DNA of 64,000 nucleotides, taken from the NCBI RefSeq assembly GCF_000011305.1, contig NC_004369.1:1798001-1862000 (forward strand). Direction: 5' to 3'. Each line of letters begins with the position of its first letter. Position 1 is the first letter of the stretch. This DNA is from Corynebacterium efficiens YS-314. GTDB lineage: Bacteria; Actinomycetota; Actinomycetes; Mycobacteriales; Mycobacteriaceae. Of this stretch, positions 40,129-50,591 are shown one piece after another. The notes beneath the pieces were generated by a model, which saw only the letters and a program-made list of their open reading frames with translations, had not been told where the DNA came from and did not search any database. Both the position numbers and the translations under genes were made by a program.

Positions 40129-41319
40129 CTAGCGGTTACTGTCTAGGACACCGCTGTTGATGGCGCGCATGGTGTCCTCCTGGTGCTGTTCGAAGGTGTC
40201 GTTGAACACGGTGGTGCCATCGGTGTCCACCGTGACGAAGTACAGCCAGTTGCCCTCGGCCGGGTTCTCCATCGCCTGGAGAGCCTCCATCGACACCGCG
40301 GCGATCGGGGTCTCGGGCAGTCCGTCCATGGCATAGGTGTTCCACGGGGTGACGGTTTCGCGGTCCTGGTCGGTGGTGGCCACCTCGACCTCCGGCAGGC
40401 CATAGTTGACGGTGGAGTCGAACTGCAGACGCATCGGCTCCTCCAGGCGGTTGAGGATCACGCGGGCGACCTTGTCGAAGTCCCCGGCCGGGGCCTCACG
40501 TTCGATGAGGGAGGCGGCGGTCAGCAGTTCATAGGGGGTGAGGTTGATGCCCTGAGCCCGGGTGACGATATCTGTCTCCTCGAACTTCGCAGCCGAACGG
40601 GTGATCAGGTCGGTGAGGATGCCCTGCGCATCGGCGGTGGGGTTGACCACGTACTGGCCGGGCATGATGAGTCCCTCCAGTCGCTTCGGGTCGTTGCCCC
40701 GGGACTCCACCGGACCCACAGCCCACTCCGGCACGCCGAGGGTGGCCGGGTCCGCGGTGGCAGCCACGGTCTGCAGATCCTCCACGGTGATGCAGTTGGT
40801 GGACCCCTCGGTGCACGTGACCTGGGCGATCTGGGAATAGATGCCCGGGCGGGTGTCCCCGCCGACCACCGCGACATCCATGAGGGTGGCACCACCGTGG
40901 ATGTCCACCAGATCCACCTGATTGTTGGGATCGAGCAGTGCCGCCACCGCGGCGGCGGCACTCATCTCCTCCTGGAGGCGGTAGAAACCGGGCTGGATAC
41001 TGCCGGCGTCGGGGTTGCCGGCGGCGGCGGTCTGGAAGGCCGCGTTGGTGGCCACGATGCCCCGCTCCTCGAGTTCGGGGCCCAGTTCCGACATGGAGGA
41101 CCCCTCGGGGATCTCCACGAGTTGAACCACACCATTGCCGGTGCCCTCGAAGTCGGTGGTGCCGCCACCGCGGTCAGAGGTGGCGACACCGATGTAGATG
41201 ACAGCTCCGATGAGGAGAATCAGCGCGGCGATGGTCACCGCGAGGAACCGCTGGCGTCGCTTCACGTATACGGGCTCCATCCGTCGGTTCCGGGCTGAAC
41301 CGCTGGTCTTGTTGCTCAT
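40129..41319 (-). CDS. mltG: Endolytic murein transglycosylase MltG (YceG-like)
   Basis: Membrane-anchored enzyme that cleaves nascent glycan strands and sets their length. The 396 residues have a basic N-terminus, one transmembrane segment at about residues 27-46 ([20 protein letters not shown]) and an extracytoplasmic LysM-like region. The catalytic domain follows, with [19 protein letters not shown], where the Glu of IERE is the expected catalytic residue, then [20 protein letters not shown]. Its ATG overlaps the ruvX stop (ATGA). Confidence 0.93.
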
Positions 41320-41861
41320 CGTGGGAAGTTTCCCTTCTCATCGGTGTGGGGTGTTTCGGGAAGCGTGTTCAGGGCGGTTGCACGCCCGTCGAGCCAGGTC
41401 TGCAGGATCTCCACCGCGGCCGCCTGATCGATGACTTTACGGCCATCACGTTCATTGATGCCTGATGCCCTCAGTGCCTGGGTGGCCACAACGGTGGTCA
41501 GACGCTCATCGCCCAGGCGGACGGGGATCTCCCGTCCGGTGGCGGTGAGACGGCGGCGGATCCGGAAGGCGATCTCCCTGGCCTGTTTGACACTGGCTGA
41601 ACCGTTGCCCTGGAGGTCCCGGGGCAGACCCACGACAACCTCAACAGCGTCGTATTCGGTGATGATGTCGATCAGTCTGTCGATGTCACCTCTGTCCGGC
41701 CCCTTCATGCCGGTCTCCCTGGGGACGGTCTCCACCGGCATGGCGAGACGGGCATCCCGGTCGGAGGCTGCCACGCCGATACGGACGGTGCCGACATCCA
41801 GGCCTATGCGACGGCCCGGGCCGGGATCATCACGGCCGGGGGTATCTGGTGTGACCTTCAT
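41316..41861 (-). CDS. ruvX: YqgF/RuvX-family Holliday junction resolvase-like nuclease
   Basis: RNase H-fold protein involved in pre-16S rRNA 5' processing and possibly recombination. The core is [20 protein letters not shown] (metal Asp), [19 protein letters not shown] and [19 protein letters not shown], then [20 protein letters not shown] 41861 (181 residues) follows AAGGT. The open frame continues to 41930 without family sequence, so the shorter form is chosen. It overlaps mltG and lies downstream of alaS, the common alaS-ruvX-mltG-aroE order. Confidence 0.92.
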
Positions 41862-41996
41862 CGGGTGGGTGACCTTTCTCATGAGTCTGCATCGACATCC
41901 GCGCCGCACAGGTGTGTGCCATTGCACCATAATCTAGTGGCGGAGATCCGCGGAACACGCATTGGTGACCGGGTGTCGGGGCCGGAACACGACAAA

Positions 41997-42028
41997 CCGG
42001 GGTCCTCCCTTGAAAAAGAGGACCCCGG
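41997..42028 (-). terminator. Intrinsic terminator after alaS
   Basis: A perfect 11-bp stem CCGGGGTCCTC/GAGGACCCCGG with a 10-base loop, about 30 bases past the alaS stop. On the minus strand it is followed by TTTGTCG. It implies that ruvX-mltG-aroE may have their own promoter or be expressed by readthrough. Confidence 0.85.
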
Positions 42029-42058
42029 TGGTGTCACCTTCCGGCCCCGGTGGGGGTG

Positions 42059-44731
42059 CTACAGGTTTTCCAGTTCCGCGCGAACCGCGTTGAAGGCCGC
42101 GTCCAGACCATCGATGTCGCTACCGGAGCCCTGTGCCATGTCCGGCTTACCACCACCACGGCCGTCGATGTAGGAACCGATCAGCTTGATGAGGTTTCCG
42201 GAGTGGACCCCACGTGCGACAGCCTGCTTGGTGGCACCCGCCACGAACGGAACCTTGGTGCCATCCTCGGAACGGGAGGCGACGACCACCAGTCCCTCGC
42301 CGTTGCTGAGCTTGTCCCGCAGCGTGGTGGCCAGGGTGCGCAGGTCACCGGCATCCAGACCATCCTGGACCCGGACCATGACGGCACGGATGCCGTTGAT
42401 CTCTTCCGCGCCGGTGATGAATTCCTCGGACTTGGCGGCCAGTTCCCGGCGATGCAGGGTGGCGATCTCCTTCTCCGCGGCCTTGAGCTTGTCCAGCAGC
42501 TGGCTGATGCGCTCCGGGAGGTCCGTGGACGGGGTCTTCAGTATGCTGGACAGTGACTCCGCGAGGGCGCGTTCCTTCGACAGGTAGTTGAAGGAGTTGA
42601 GCCCGGAGTAGGCCTCGATGCGACGGACACCGGAACCGATGGAGGACTCCCCCAGGAGGGCGACGGGCCCGATCTGTGAGGAGTGCTCGACATGGGTACC
42701 ACCACACAGCTCCATGGAGAAGGGACCGCCGATCTCCACGACGCGGACCAGATCACCGTAGTTCTCACCGAACAGCGCCATGGCACCCATCGCGCGGGCC
42801 TCCTCCAGTGAGGTCTCGATGGTGTTGACGGCCCAGTCGGTGTCCACGGCCTCATTGGTGATGGCCTGGATCTGGTTGAGCTGCTCCGGGGTCAGCTGAT
42901 CGGTGTAGTTGAAGTCGAAGCGCAGGTAACCCGGCTTATTCATGGAACCCGCCTGGACGGCGGTGGGGCCGAGCACCTGGCGCAGGGCGGCGTGGATCAG
43001 GTGGGTTGCGGTGTGTGCCTGGCGTGCGGCGTGACGCCACTGCTTGTCGACGGCGGCCACCACCTCATCACCGACCGCGAGCCCGCCATTGGCCACCACG
43101 GCCTTGTGGACCCACAGCTTCTTGCCGATCTTCTGCACATCCTGGATATCCACGACGGTATCGCCCATGAGGATCCGGCCACGGTCACCGAGCTGTCCAC
43201 CGGACTCGGCGTACAGCGGGGACTGGTCGAGGATGACCTCAACCTCCTGGCCCTCGGCGGCCTCATTGATGCGGGTGCCATCGGACAGCAGACCGAGAAC
43301 GCGGGACTGTGATTCCAATTCCTCGAAACCGGTGAACACGGTCGGGTGGTTGTCCACCCACTCACGGTAGATGGACAGGTCGGCGTGGCCGTGCTTCTTG
43401 GCCTGGCTGTCGGCCTTGGCGCGGGAACGCTGTTCTGCCATGAGCGACTCGAAGCCCTCGACATCGACCTCCAGGCCGGCCTCGGCGGCCATCTCAAGGG
43501 TGAGGTCGATGGGGAAACCATAGGTGTCGTGCAGCGCGAAGGCCTGTGCACCGGCGACGGTGGTGCTGCCGGAGGACTTGATGGAGGCAGCAGCCTCCTC
43601 AAACAGGTGGGTGCCGGAGACCAGGGTCTTGAGGAACGCGCGCTCCTCGGTGATGGCCACCCGCAGGATACGCTCACGGTTCTCGGCGATCTCCGGGTAG
43701 GACGGGGTCATGGTGTCCATGATGGTGTTCATGAATTTCTCCATGGTCTCACCAGTGGCACCGAGCAGACGCGCGGAACGGATGATGCGGCGCAGCAGAC
43801 GACGCAGGATATAACCACGGCCCTCATTGCCCGGGGTGACACCATCGAGGATGAGCATCATACCGGTGCGGGAGTGATCGGCGATCACACGGAAGCGGAT
43901 GTCCGCGGTGTTGTCCCTGCCGTAGGTGGCGCCGGTGAGGGTCTCGGCGACATCGATGACCGGGCGCAGCAGATCGGTCTCGTAGACGTTTTCCACCCCC
44001 TGCAGGATGCAGGCGACACGCTCGACACCCATGCCGGTGTCGATGTTCTTCTTGGGCAGCTCACCGATGATCTCGAAACTGTCCTTGCCGGTACCCTCAC
44101 CGCGCTCGAACTCCATGAACACCAGGTTCCAGATCTCCAGATAACGGCTGTCATCGACCGCCGGGCCACCCTCGTTGCCGTACTTGGGGCCACGGTCGTA
44201 GTAGATCTCCGAGCAGGGACCACACGGGCCGGGCACACCCATCGACCAGTAGTTGTCGGCCATACCCAGGCGCTGGATACGTTCAGCCGGCACCCCGATC
44301 TTCTTCTCCCAGATCTCGGCGGCCTCATCATCATCGAGGTAGACGGTGACCCAGAGGCGTTCGGGATCCAGACCATAACCACCCTCCTCCACCGGGTTGG
44401 TCAGCAGGGTCCAGGCGTGGGTGATGGCACCCTCCTTGAAGTACTGGCCGAAGGAGAAGTTGCCGGCCATCTGGAAGAAGGTGTTGTGGCGGGTGGTGAT
44501 ACCCACCTCCTCGATGTCGAGGGTGCGCACACACTTCTGGATGGAGGTGGCGGTGCCGTTGGCGAACGGTGGGGTCTGCTGCCCCAGGAAGTACGGCTTG
44601 AAGGGGACCATGCCCGCGTTGACGAAGAGCAGGTTCGGGTCATCCAGAATCAGCGACGCGCTGGGAACTGCCGTGTGACCGGCATTAACGAAGTGATTGG
44701 TGAAGCGTTCCCTGATCTCATGGGTCTGCAC
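42059..44731 (-). CDS. alaS: Alanyl-tRNA synthetase
   Basis: Charges tRNA-Ala. The 890 residues contain the class II catalytic domain ([40 protein letters not shown]). The editing domain has zinc ligands HTATH and CGGTH ([16 protein letters not shown]). The C-Ala domain ends in [15 protein letters not shown] 44731, with AGGA upstream, begins [19 protein letters not shown], the usual AlaS start. The open frame runs 36 codons further, without conserved residues. No T-box leader is visible. Confidence 0.97.
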   Translation of the reverse strand: MQTHEIRERFTNHFVNAGHTAVPSASLILDDPNLLFVNAGMVPFKPYFLGQQTPPFANGTATSIQKCVRTLDIEEVGITTRHNTFFQMAGNFSFGQYFKEGAITHAWTLLTNPVEEGGYGLDPERLWVTVYLDDDEAAEIWEKKIGVPAERIQRLGMADNYWSMGVPGPCGPCSEIYYDRGPKYGNEGGPAVDDSRYLEIWNLVFMEFERGEGTGKDSFEIIGELPKKNIDTGMGVERVACILQGVENVYETDLLRPVIDVAETLTGATYGRDNTADIRFRVIADHSRTGMMLILDGVTPGNEGRGYILRRLLRRIIRSARLLGATGETMEKFMNTIMDTMTPSYPEIAENRERILRVAITEERAFLKTLVSGTHLFEEAAASIKSSGSTTVAGAQAFALHDTYGFPIDLTLEMAAEAGLEVDVEGFESLMAEQRSRAKADSQAKKHGHADLSIYREWVDNHPTVFTGFEELESQSRVLGLLSDGTRINEAAEGQEVEVILDQSPLYAESGGQLGDRGRILMGDTVVDIQDVQKIGKKLWVHKAVVANGGLAVGDEVVAAVDKQWRHAARQAHTATHLIHAALRQVLGPTAVQAGSMNKPGYLRFDFNYTDQLTPEQLNQIQAITNEAVDTDWAVNTIETSLEEARAMGAMALFGENYGDLVRVVEIGGPFSMELCGGTHVEHSSQIGPVALLGESSIGSGVRRIEAYSGLNSFNYLSKERALAESLSSILKTPSTDLPERISQLLDKLKAAEKEIATLHRRELAAKSEEFITGAEEINGIRAVMVRVQDGLDAGDLRTLATTLRDKLSNGEGLVVVASRSEDGTKVPFVAGATKQAVARGVHSGNLIKLIGSYIDGRGGGKPDMAQGSGSDIDGLDAAFNAVRAELENL

Positions 44732-44848
44732 AGCGGTATCCTGCCTTAGTACTTCTCGGGTTGTTGTCGGAACCAACATTATGTTGGGCCCCGATGTTGC
44801 ATCAGCTAACAATACCCGCCCACCGTGGGGTGCGGGCAACCCGGGTTC

Positions 44849-46198
44849 TCAGCGGCCCCGGATGATTCTGCGCAGGCGCCCCAGGTACTCCGAGATCCGC
44901 TTCTCACCACCATGATCGGTGGGTTGGTAGTAGACGCGGTCGCGCAGGTTCTCCGGCAGGTAGTCCTGACGGACCACTCCCCGTGGATCATCGTGGGGAT
45001 AGACGTACCCCACGGCGTTGCCCATCTTCTTCGCACCCTCGTAATGACCATCCCGCAGATGTGCGGGGACAGTACCGATGTGGCCCCGTTTCACATCGGC
45101 GAGCGCTGAGTCCATGGCGGTGATCACCGCGTTGGACTTCGGTGCGGTGGCCAGATGGATGGTGGCCTGCGCCAGGGTGATGCGTGCCTCCGGCATGCCG
45201 ATGAGCTGGACGGCCTGGGCTGCGGCCACGGCGGTCTGCAGTGCACCCGGATCAGCCATGCCGATATCCTCACTGGCGTGAATCACCAGGCGTCGGGCGA
45301 TGAAGCGGGGGTCCTCCCCTGCCTCCATCATGCGCGCGAGGTAGTGCAGCGCGGCATCCACATCGGAACCGCGGATGGATTTGATGAAGGCACTGACGAC
45401 GTCGTAGTGCTGGTCCCCGTCGCGGTCATAGCGAACCACGGCACGGTTGACGTTGTCGCGGACGGTGTCCAGGGTCAGTTCCCCGCCGTCAGCCACCGCC
45501 TCGGCGGCGGCCTCGATGTAGGTCAGGCCGCGGCGGGCATCGCCGCCGGCGAGCAGAACCAACTGGTCGAGGGCCGCCGCGCTGGCCGTGATACGACCGG
45601 CGAGGCCGCGCTCGTCGACAAGCGCCCTGTCCAGCACCGTGCGCACATCATCATCGGTCAGGGGTTCCAGCTGCAGGAGCAGAGACCGGGAGAGCAGCGG
45701 GGCGACCACGGAGAAGGAGGGGTTCTCCGTGGTGGCGGCGACCAGCAGGACAGTGCGGTTTTCCACCGCGGCCAGCAGCGCGTCCTGCTGGGTCTTGGAG
45801 AAACGGTGGACCTCATCGATGAACAACACGGTCCGGGCACCGTGGATGAGATCGGTGCGGGCACGGTTGATCACCTCGCGGACCTCCTTGACCCCGGAGG
45901 ACAGCGCGGACAATGCCACGAAACGGTCCCCGGTCGCCGCGGAGATGAGTGAGGCGATGGTGGTCTTACCCGTTCCGGGTGGCCCGTAGAGGATGACCGA
46001 GGCCTCCCCCGAGCCCTCGATCAGACGGCGTAACGGGCGTCCCGGGCCGAGGAGATGCTGCTGCCCCACCACCTCATCGAGGGTGCGGGGCCGCATGCGG
46101 GCGGCCAGTGGGGCATGCCCGCCCGGGTGGAAATACCGTGTGGCCTCCTGCGCGGCGCGTGAACCTGACGGTGTGTCGAAGAGTGAATCCTGGTCCAT
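44849..46198 (-). CDS. rarA: Replication-associated recombination protein A (AAA+ ATPase)
   Basis: RarA/MgsA/WRNIP1-type ATPase acting at stalled forks. The 449 residues have [20 protein letters not shown], Walker [16 protein letters not shown] near residue 72, Walker [19 protein letters not shown] near 125 and sensor [18 protein letters not shown]. The C-terminal family domain includes [17 protein letters not shown]. The ATG at 46198 (MDQDSLFD) is chosen. A TTG three codons earlier is possible; neither has a clear ribosome binding site. Confidence 0.95.
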   Translation of the reverse strand: MDQDSLFDTPSGSRAAQEATRYFHPGGHAPLAARMRPRTLDEVVGQQHLLGPGRPLRRLIEGSGEASVILYGPPGTGKTTIASLISAATGDRFVALSALSSGVKEVREVINRARTDLIHGARTVLFIDEVHRFSKTQQDALLAAVENRTVLLVAATTENPSFSVVAPLLSRSLLLQLEPLTDDDVRTVLDRALVDERGLAGRITASAAALDQLVLLAGGDARRGLTYIEAAAEAVADGGELTLDTVRDNVNRAVVRYDRDGDQHYDVVSAFIKSIRGSDVDAALHYLARMMEAGEDPRFIARRLVIHASEDIGMADPGALQTAVAAAQAVQLIGMPEARITLAQATIHLATAPKSNAVITAMDSALADVKRGHIGTVPAHLRDGHYEGAKKMGNAVGYVYPHDDPRGVVRQDYLPENLRDRVYYQPTDHGGEKRISEYLGRLRRIIRGR

Positions 46199-46217
46199 GC
46201 GGCCCAACAGTAGTCGG

Positions 46218-47408
46218 TTACTGTTCCACCCCGATCAGGGACTGCACAACATCACCTGCGAAACGGGCGACCTCGGGGAAACGGGTGTCAGCACCCCGGG
46301 CGGCGAAACGCTGGAGCGCGGAGAAGGTCTCGTTGATGTCCTGGCGGACCAGTTCATCCTCCTCCGGGGTGCGGGGCACGGTGAAATCATCGATGTCCAG
46401 CTCCCCCAGTTCCTCGCGGGCCTCACGGTATGCATCCACCGCCGCGATGGACCCCATCTGCATGAGCGCGACACTCGACAGCGCCCAACCGATCAGTGCG
46501 GTGACGATGCGTGCGTGGAGCCGGTCCTCGTTGTTCACGTTCGGCCAGATGCTGCGGACCTCCTGCACCCAGGCGTCGATGAGTTCATCGGCCTCATCAT
46601 CGCTGAGGGGATGGCTGAACACGAACTGGGGGAACCCGGCGATCACACAGGCGACATCGAAGGTGGCGTCCCGGAACCCGGCGACCTCATAATCGAGGAA
46701 GTGGGTGCGTTCGGCCACGATGATGTTGTCCGGGGACAGGTCGAACGGGGTGAAGGCGCGGTGACGTCCGGAGATGAGACGACGCTGGGCATCGCGGGCG
46801 AACTCCTCCACCACCGGCGACACGGGCACTCCCGTGGATTTGAGGATCTGCAGACCGACCTCCACCGCGGTGGGCAGCAGGGTGTCACGCTTCTTCTGCA
46901 TCTCGGCGGTGGCGGGATAGCGGGCGAGCATGCGGGACATGAGGATCTCGAAGTCGGCCTCGCGGTCCGCGGTGGCGGCATGCAGACCACCGAGGGACTG
47001 GCCGAGGTTGCGCAGGATCTGCATCCGCTGATCCCCTGTGCGGTGCTCGAGGAGATCGGCGAACGTGTCACCATTGCCGGAATCGGACAGCACCATGATG
47101 CGCTTGTCGATGTCATAGGCGAGGATGACCGGACCGGGGCGGACCTCCTCGGTCAGCGAGGTGGTGAACTGATAGGACACCACCTCGCGCACGAGCGCGG
47201 AATCATCGAACAGATCCCCGGTGGCGGGAATGTACTTGAGTACCACCGACCGTTGCTGGAGGAACGGGGAGTTGGCGACACGCGCACGCAGCACCGTCGC
47301 GGTCCCTGAACCACTGAGCTGCTCCACCTCACTGAGGCTCTGGGTTCCGCCGTACCTCTTGGCCAGCAGATCCTCTGCGATCTCAACGATCTCTTCGTGG
47401 CTCAGCAT
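46218..47408 (-). CDS. APH/kinase-fold protein of unknown substrate
   Basis: 396 residues with an aminoglycoside phosphotransferase-like layout. The N-lobe contains [12 protein letters not shown] (candidate ATP-site Lys). The catalytic segment is [13 protein letters not shown], where the usual HGDxHxxN has Asp and Asn kept but the first His replaced. [12 protein letters not shown] stands for the metal-binding IDxE. ATG 47408 has AAGGAG 9 bases upstream, and the frame to 47465 is not used. It lies between aspS and rarA and is not a known resistance gene. It is probably a housekeeping kinase or pseudokinase. Confidence 0.7.
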   Translation of the reverse strand: MLSHEEIVEIAEDLLAKRYGGTQSLSEVEQLSGSGTATVLRARVANSPFLQQRSVVLKYIPATGDLFDDSALVREVVSYQFTTSLTEEVRPGPVILAYDIDKRIMVLSDSGNGDTFADLLEHRTGDQRMQILRNLGQSLGGLHAATADREADFEILMSRMLARYPATAEMQKKRDTLLPTAVEVGLQILKSTGVPVSPVVEEFARDAQRRLISGRHRAFTPFDLSPDNIIVAERTHFLDYEVAGFRDATFDVACVIAGFPQFVFSHPLSDDEADELIDAWVQEVRSIWPNVNNEDRLHARIVTALIGWALSSVALMQMGSIAAVDAYREAREELGELDIDDFTVPRTPEEDELVRQDINETFSALQRFAARGADTRFPEVARFAGDVVQSLIGVEQ

Positions 47409-47618
47409 TAGCTTCAACTCCTTTTCTTCCGGGGCATATGAGGGATACCAACACCTCGGGGTCACCCGGGCATGCCAGGTATGTGAAAACCGGCCGGGAC
47501 ATGGGTGATACCAGCTCGGGCATGGACATAACCAGACTTCGGTTAATGGTACAGATCACGATGGATCACGTGGGTGATCTACATAACCTTACCCCCGGTA
47601 TCGGGCAATAAAACAGAA

Positions 47619-47650
47619 AATAGGGCCCAATCTATAAATCAGACCCTATT
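47619..47650 (-). terminator. Intrinsic terminator after aspS
   Basis: Minus-strand stem AATAGGG/CCCTATT (47644-47650 and 47619-47625) with an 18-base loop, followed by TTTTCTGTTTTATTG. It lies about 40 bases beyond the aspS stop. The AT-rich stretch around it also separates aspS from the kinase-like gene. Confidence 0.7.
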
Positions 47651-47688
47651 CATGAGTGGATATCACCGGTGGTGTCGGTGTACCCCTG

Positions 47689-49491
47689 CTACTTTTCTTC
47701 CGGCTTGTTCTCTGCTGCCTTCGGCTTTGCGTCGATACCGGATTCCTTGCGCTGCAGCGGGGTGATCGGCGCAGGCGCATCGGTCAGCGGATCAACTCCG
47801 CCACCGGACTTCGGGAAGGCGATGACATCGCGGATGGAGTCGAACCCACCGAGCAGGGAGACGATGCGGTCCCAGCCGAAGGCGATGCCGCCGTGCGGAG
47901 GTGCACCGAAGGCGAAGGCATCGAGCAGGAAGCCGAACTTGTCGCGGGCTTCCTCCTCGGAGATACCCATAACCTTGAACACGCGCTCCTGGACGTCGCG
48001 CTGGTGGATACGGATGGATCCGCCGCCGATCTCGTTGCCGTTGCAGACGATGTCGTAGGCGTAGGCCAGTGCCTCACCCGGGTTCTCATCGAAGGTATCG
48101 AGGAATTCCGGCTTCGGGGAGGTGAAGGCGTGGTGCACCGCGGTCCACTTGGAGTTGCCCAGGGCAACGTCACCGGAGGCGGTGGCATCGGCGGCGGATT
48201 CGAACATCGGGGCGTCGACGACCCAGACGAATGACCACTCGCCGTCCCTGATCAGGTCGAGCTTGCGTGCGATCTCATCACGGGCCGCACCCAGCAGGGC
48301 ACGGGAGCTCCTGGTGTCACCGGCTGCGAAGAAGATGCAGTCGCCCGGTTCCGCACCGACGTGGGCGGCGATGCCCTCACGCTCCGCGTCGGTGATGTTC
48401 TTGGCCACCGGTCCACCCAGCTCGCCGTCCTCGCCGACGAGGATGTAGGCCAGGCCCTTCGCACCGCGCTGCTTGGCCCATTCCTGCCAGGCGTCGAGCT
48501 GGCGGCGGGGCTGGGATGCGCCACCCTTCATCACGACCGCGCCGACGTACTCGTTCTTGAATACGCGGAAGGTGGTGTCGGCGAAGAAGTCGGTGCACTC
48601 GGTGATCTGGATATCGAAGCGCAGGTCCGGCTTGTCGGAACCGTACAGACGCATGGCGTCGGCGTAGGTGATGCGTGGGATCGGGGTGGAGATCTCATAC
48701 CCGATCAACTTCCAGACCTCGGTGAGGATCTCCTCGGCCAGGGCGATGACATCCTCCTGGTCCACAAACGACATCTCGACATCGAGCTGGGTGAACTCAG
48801 GCTGACGGTCCGCGCGGAAATCCTCATCGCGGTAGCAGCGTGCGATCTGGTAGTAGCGCTCCATGCCGGCGACCTGCAGCAGCTGCTTGAACAGCTGGGG
48901 TGACTGCGGCAGGGCGTAGAAGGTGCCGGGCTTCAGGCGGGCCGGGACCAGGAAGTCACGCGCACCCTCAGGGGTGGACCGGGTCAGGGTCGGGGTCTCG
49001 ATCTCCGTGAAATCGTGGCTGTCCAGCACGGTGCGGGCAGCCTTGTTGGCCGCGGACCGCAGACGCAGGGCGTTGGCCTGGACCGGGCGACGCAGATCCA
49101 GGTAGCGGTACTTCAGGCGGGTTTCCTCGCCGACCTCACCCGCGGAGGACGCATCCTCGATCTGGAACGGCAGCGGGGCGGACTCGTTGAGGACCGTGAA
49201 GTCGGTGACACTGACCTCGACATCACCGGAGGCCAGGTTCGGGTTCTCCGAACCCTCCGGACGCTTCTCGACGACGCCGGTGACCTGCAGGACGAACTCG
49301 CTGCGCAGTGCGTGGGCGCGCTCGGCAACGTCCTCATTGCGGAAAACGACCTGGGCGATACCGGAACGGTCACGGAGATCAATGAAGATCACGCCACCAT
49401 GGTCACGGCGACGGGCGACCCAGCCGGTCAGGGTGACTGACTGGCCAGCGTTTTCTTTACGAAGCTCGCCGGAGAGATGAGTGCGCAGCAC
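47689..49491 (-). CDS. aspS: Aspartyl-tRNA synthetase
   Basis: Class II synthetase of the bacterial type. The 600 residues start with an OB-fold ([20 protein letters not shown]), then the catalytic domain with [29 protein letters not shown] and [15 protein letters not shown]. The large GAD insertion carries [12 protein letters not shown] 49491 is chosen because it begins [16 protein letters not shown] at the family start; 17 further codons upstream are unconserved. The C-terminus is Lys/Glu-rich. In corynebacteria that use GatCAB the enzyme may also make Asp-tRNA-Asn (inference). Confidence 0.97.
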   Translation of the reverse strand: MLRTHLSGELRKENAGQSVTLTGWVARRRDHGGVIFIDLRDRSGIAQVVFRNEDVAERAHALRSEFVLQVTGVVEKRPEGSENPNLASGDVEVSVTDFTVLNESAPLPFQIEDASSAGEVGEETRLKYRYLDLRRPVQANALRLRSAANKAARTVLDSHDFTEIETPTLTRSTPEGARDFLVPARLKPGTFYALPQSPQLFKQLLQVAGMERYYQIARCYRDEDFRADRQPEFTQLDVEMSFVDQEDVIALAEEILTEVWKLIGYEISTPIPRITYADAMRLYGSDKPDLRFDIQITECTDFFADTTFRVFKNEYVGAVVMKGGASQPRRQLDAWQEWAKQRGAKGLAYILVGEDGELGGPVAKNITDAEREGIAAHVGAEPGDCIFFAAGDTRSSRALLGAARDEIARKLDLIRDGEWSFVWVVDAPMFESAADATASGDVALGNSKWTAVHHAFTSPKPEFLDTFDENPGEALAYAYDIVCNGNEIGGGSIRIHQRDVQERVFKVMGISEEEARDKFGFLLDAFAFGAPPHGGIAFGWDRIVSLLGGFDSIRDVIAFPKSGGGVDPLTDAPAPITPLQRKESGIDAKPKAAENKPEEK

Positions 49492-49709
49492 GTGTAGGAG
49501 GTCCTTCCATTCGGAGATGTCTTGCCGGTGGTTTCTGGGCATGTCCTGCGCCGATCACGGGATGTGGAACACCATGTTCCCGGGCACATAGGCACATGTC
49601 ACCACCACGGGCACATGTAACACTGGCATTGTACCCGCCGACGCGTGCACCGCGGATCATCAACCCGCCCGGCATTACGCACCCCACCCATTTATGAGAT
49701 GATGCTCAC

Positions 49710-50591
49710 ATGACTTTTCGTGGTGATATCTCCCGCTCAGGCGGAAAGGCCCGCAAGGGTGGCGGCGGCCGTGGCATGGCTGTCGGTGGTGGTCTCGGAG
49801 GCCTGCTACTGGTCGGCCTCTTCGTGTTGCTGGGAGGCAATCCCGCGCAGGTTCCGGAGTTGTTGGGCCAGGGCGGGGATCAGGCCCAGCTGGAAACAGG
49901 TGAATCCTTCGACCACTGCCAGACCGGTGAGGATGCCAACACCTACGATGACTGCCGGTTGTACTACACCATGTTCTCGGTGAACGAGATGTGGCAGGAG
50001 GTACTACCCGCGCAGGCTGAGCTGCAGTATTCGGAGCCCGGTCTCGAGCTGTTCACCAACACCACCCGGTCGGGGTGTGGAGCGGCATCCGCCGCCACGG
50101 GCCCCTTCTACTGCCCCGCCGATCAGTACGCCTATTTCGACCTGACCTTCTTCGACCAGATGCGACAGTTCGGAGGTGACAGCGCACCCTTCGCCCAGAT
50201 GTACATCGTGGCCCACGAGGTCGGACACCACGTGCAGAACCTGGAAGGCACCCTGGGACTGTCCGACTACAATGATCCCGGCGCGGACTCCAACGCCGTG
50301 AGGATCGAACTGCAGGCGGACTGCTATGCGGGTATCTGGGCCAGCTACGCCGACAAGGGTGAGGATGCACTGCTGGAACCGGTCACCGAGGAGGAACTCG
50401 ATGCTGCCCTGACCACCGCGGCAGCCGTGGGTGACGATAATATCCAGCGCCGTTCCGGCGGTGAGGTCAATCCGGAGAGCTGGACCCACGGGTCCTCGGA
50501 GCAGCGTCGACAGGCGTTCCTCGACGGGTACACCACCGGTCAGATGAGCTCGTGTGACTACCTGGACCGGGGTGTCTACCGCACCACCTAG
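49710..50591 (+). CDS. YpfJ-like neutral zinc metallopeptidase
   Basis: A 293-residue membrane-anchored protease candidate. A Gly-rich, basic N-terminus (RGDISRSGGKARKGGGGRG) leads into one hydrophobic segment (GGLLLVGLFVLLGG). The zinc motif follows, VAHEVGHHVQN with H169, E170 and H173, plus a downstream ELQADCYAGIWA that supplies the third ligand region. SFDHCQTGEDANTYDDCR and GCGAAS contain cysteines for extracytoplasmic disulfides. Its TAG stop overlaps the TAG of the convergent helicase gene in a CTAG palindrome. The physiological substrate is unknown. Confidence 0.9.
   Translation: MTFRGDISRSGGKARKGGGGRGMAVGGGLGGLLLVGLFVLLGGNPAQVPELLGQGGDQAQLETGESFDHCQTGEDANTYDDCRLYYTMFSVNEMWQEVLPAQAELQYSEPGLELFTNTTRSGCGAASAATGPFYCPADQYAYFDLTFFDQMRQFGGDSAPFAQMYIVAHEVGHHVQNLEGTLGLSDYNDPGADSNAVRIELQADCYAGIWASYADKGEDALLEPVTEEELDAALTTAAAVGDDNIQRRSGGEVNPESWTHGSSEQRRQAFLDGYTTGQMSSCDYLDRGVYRTT

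Noticed and set aside
44732..44848. T-box leader for alaS
   Set aside because: Only about 115 bases between rarA and alaS, with no specifier stem or T-box core visible.
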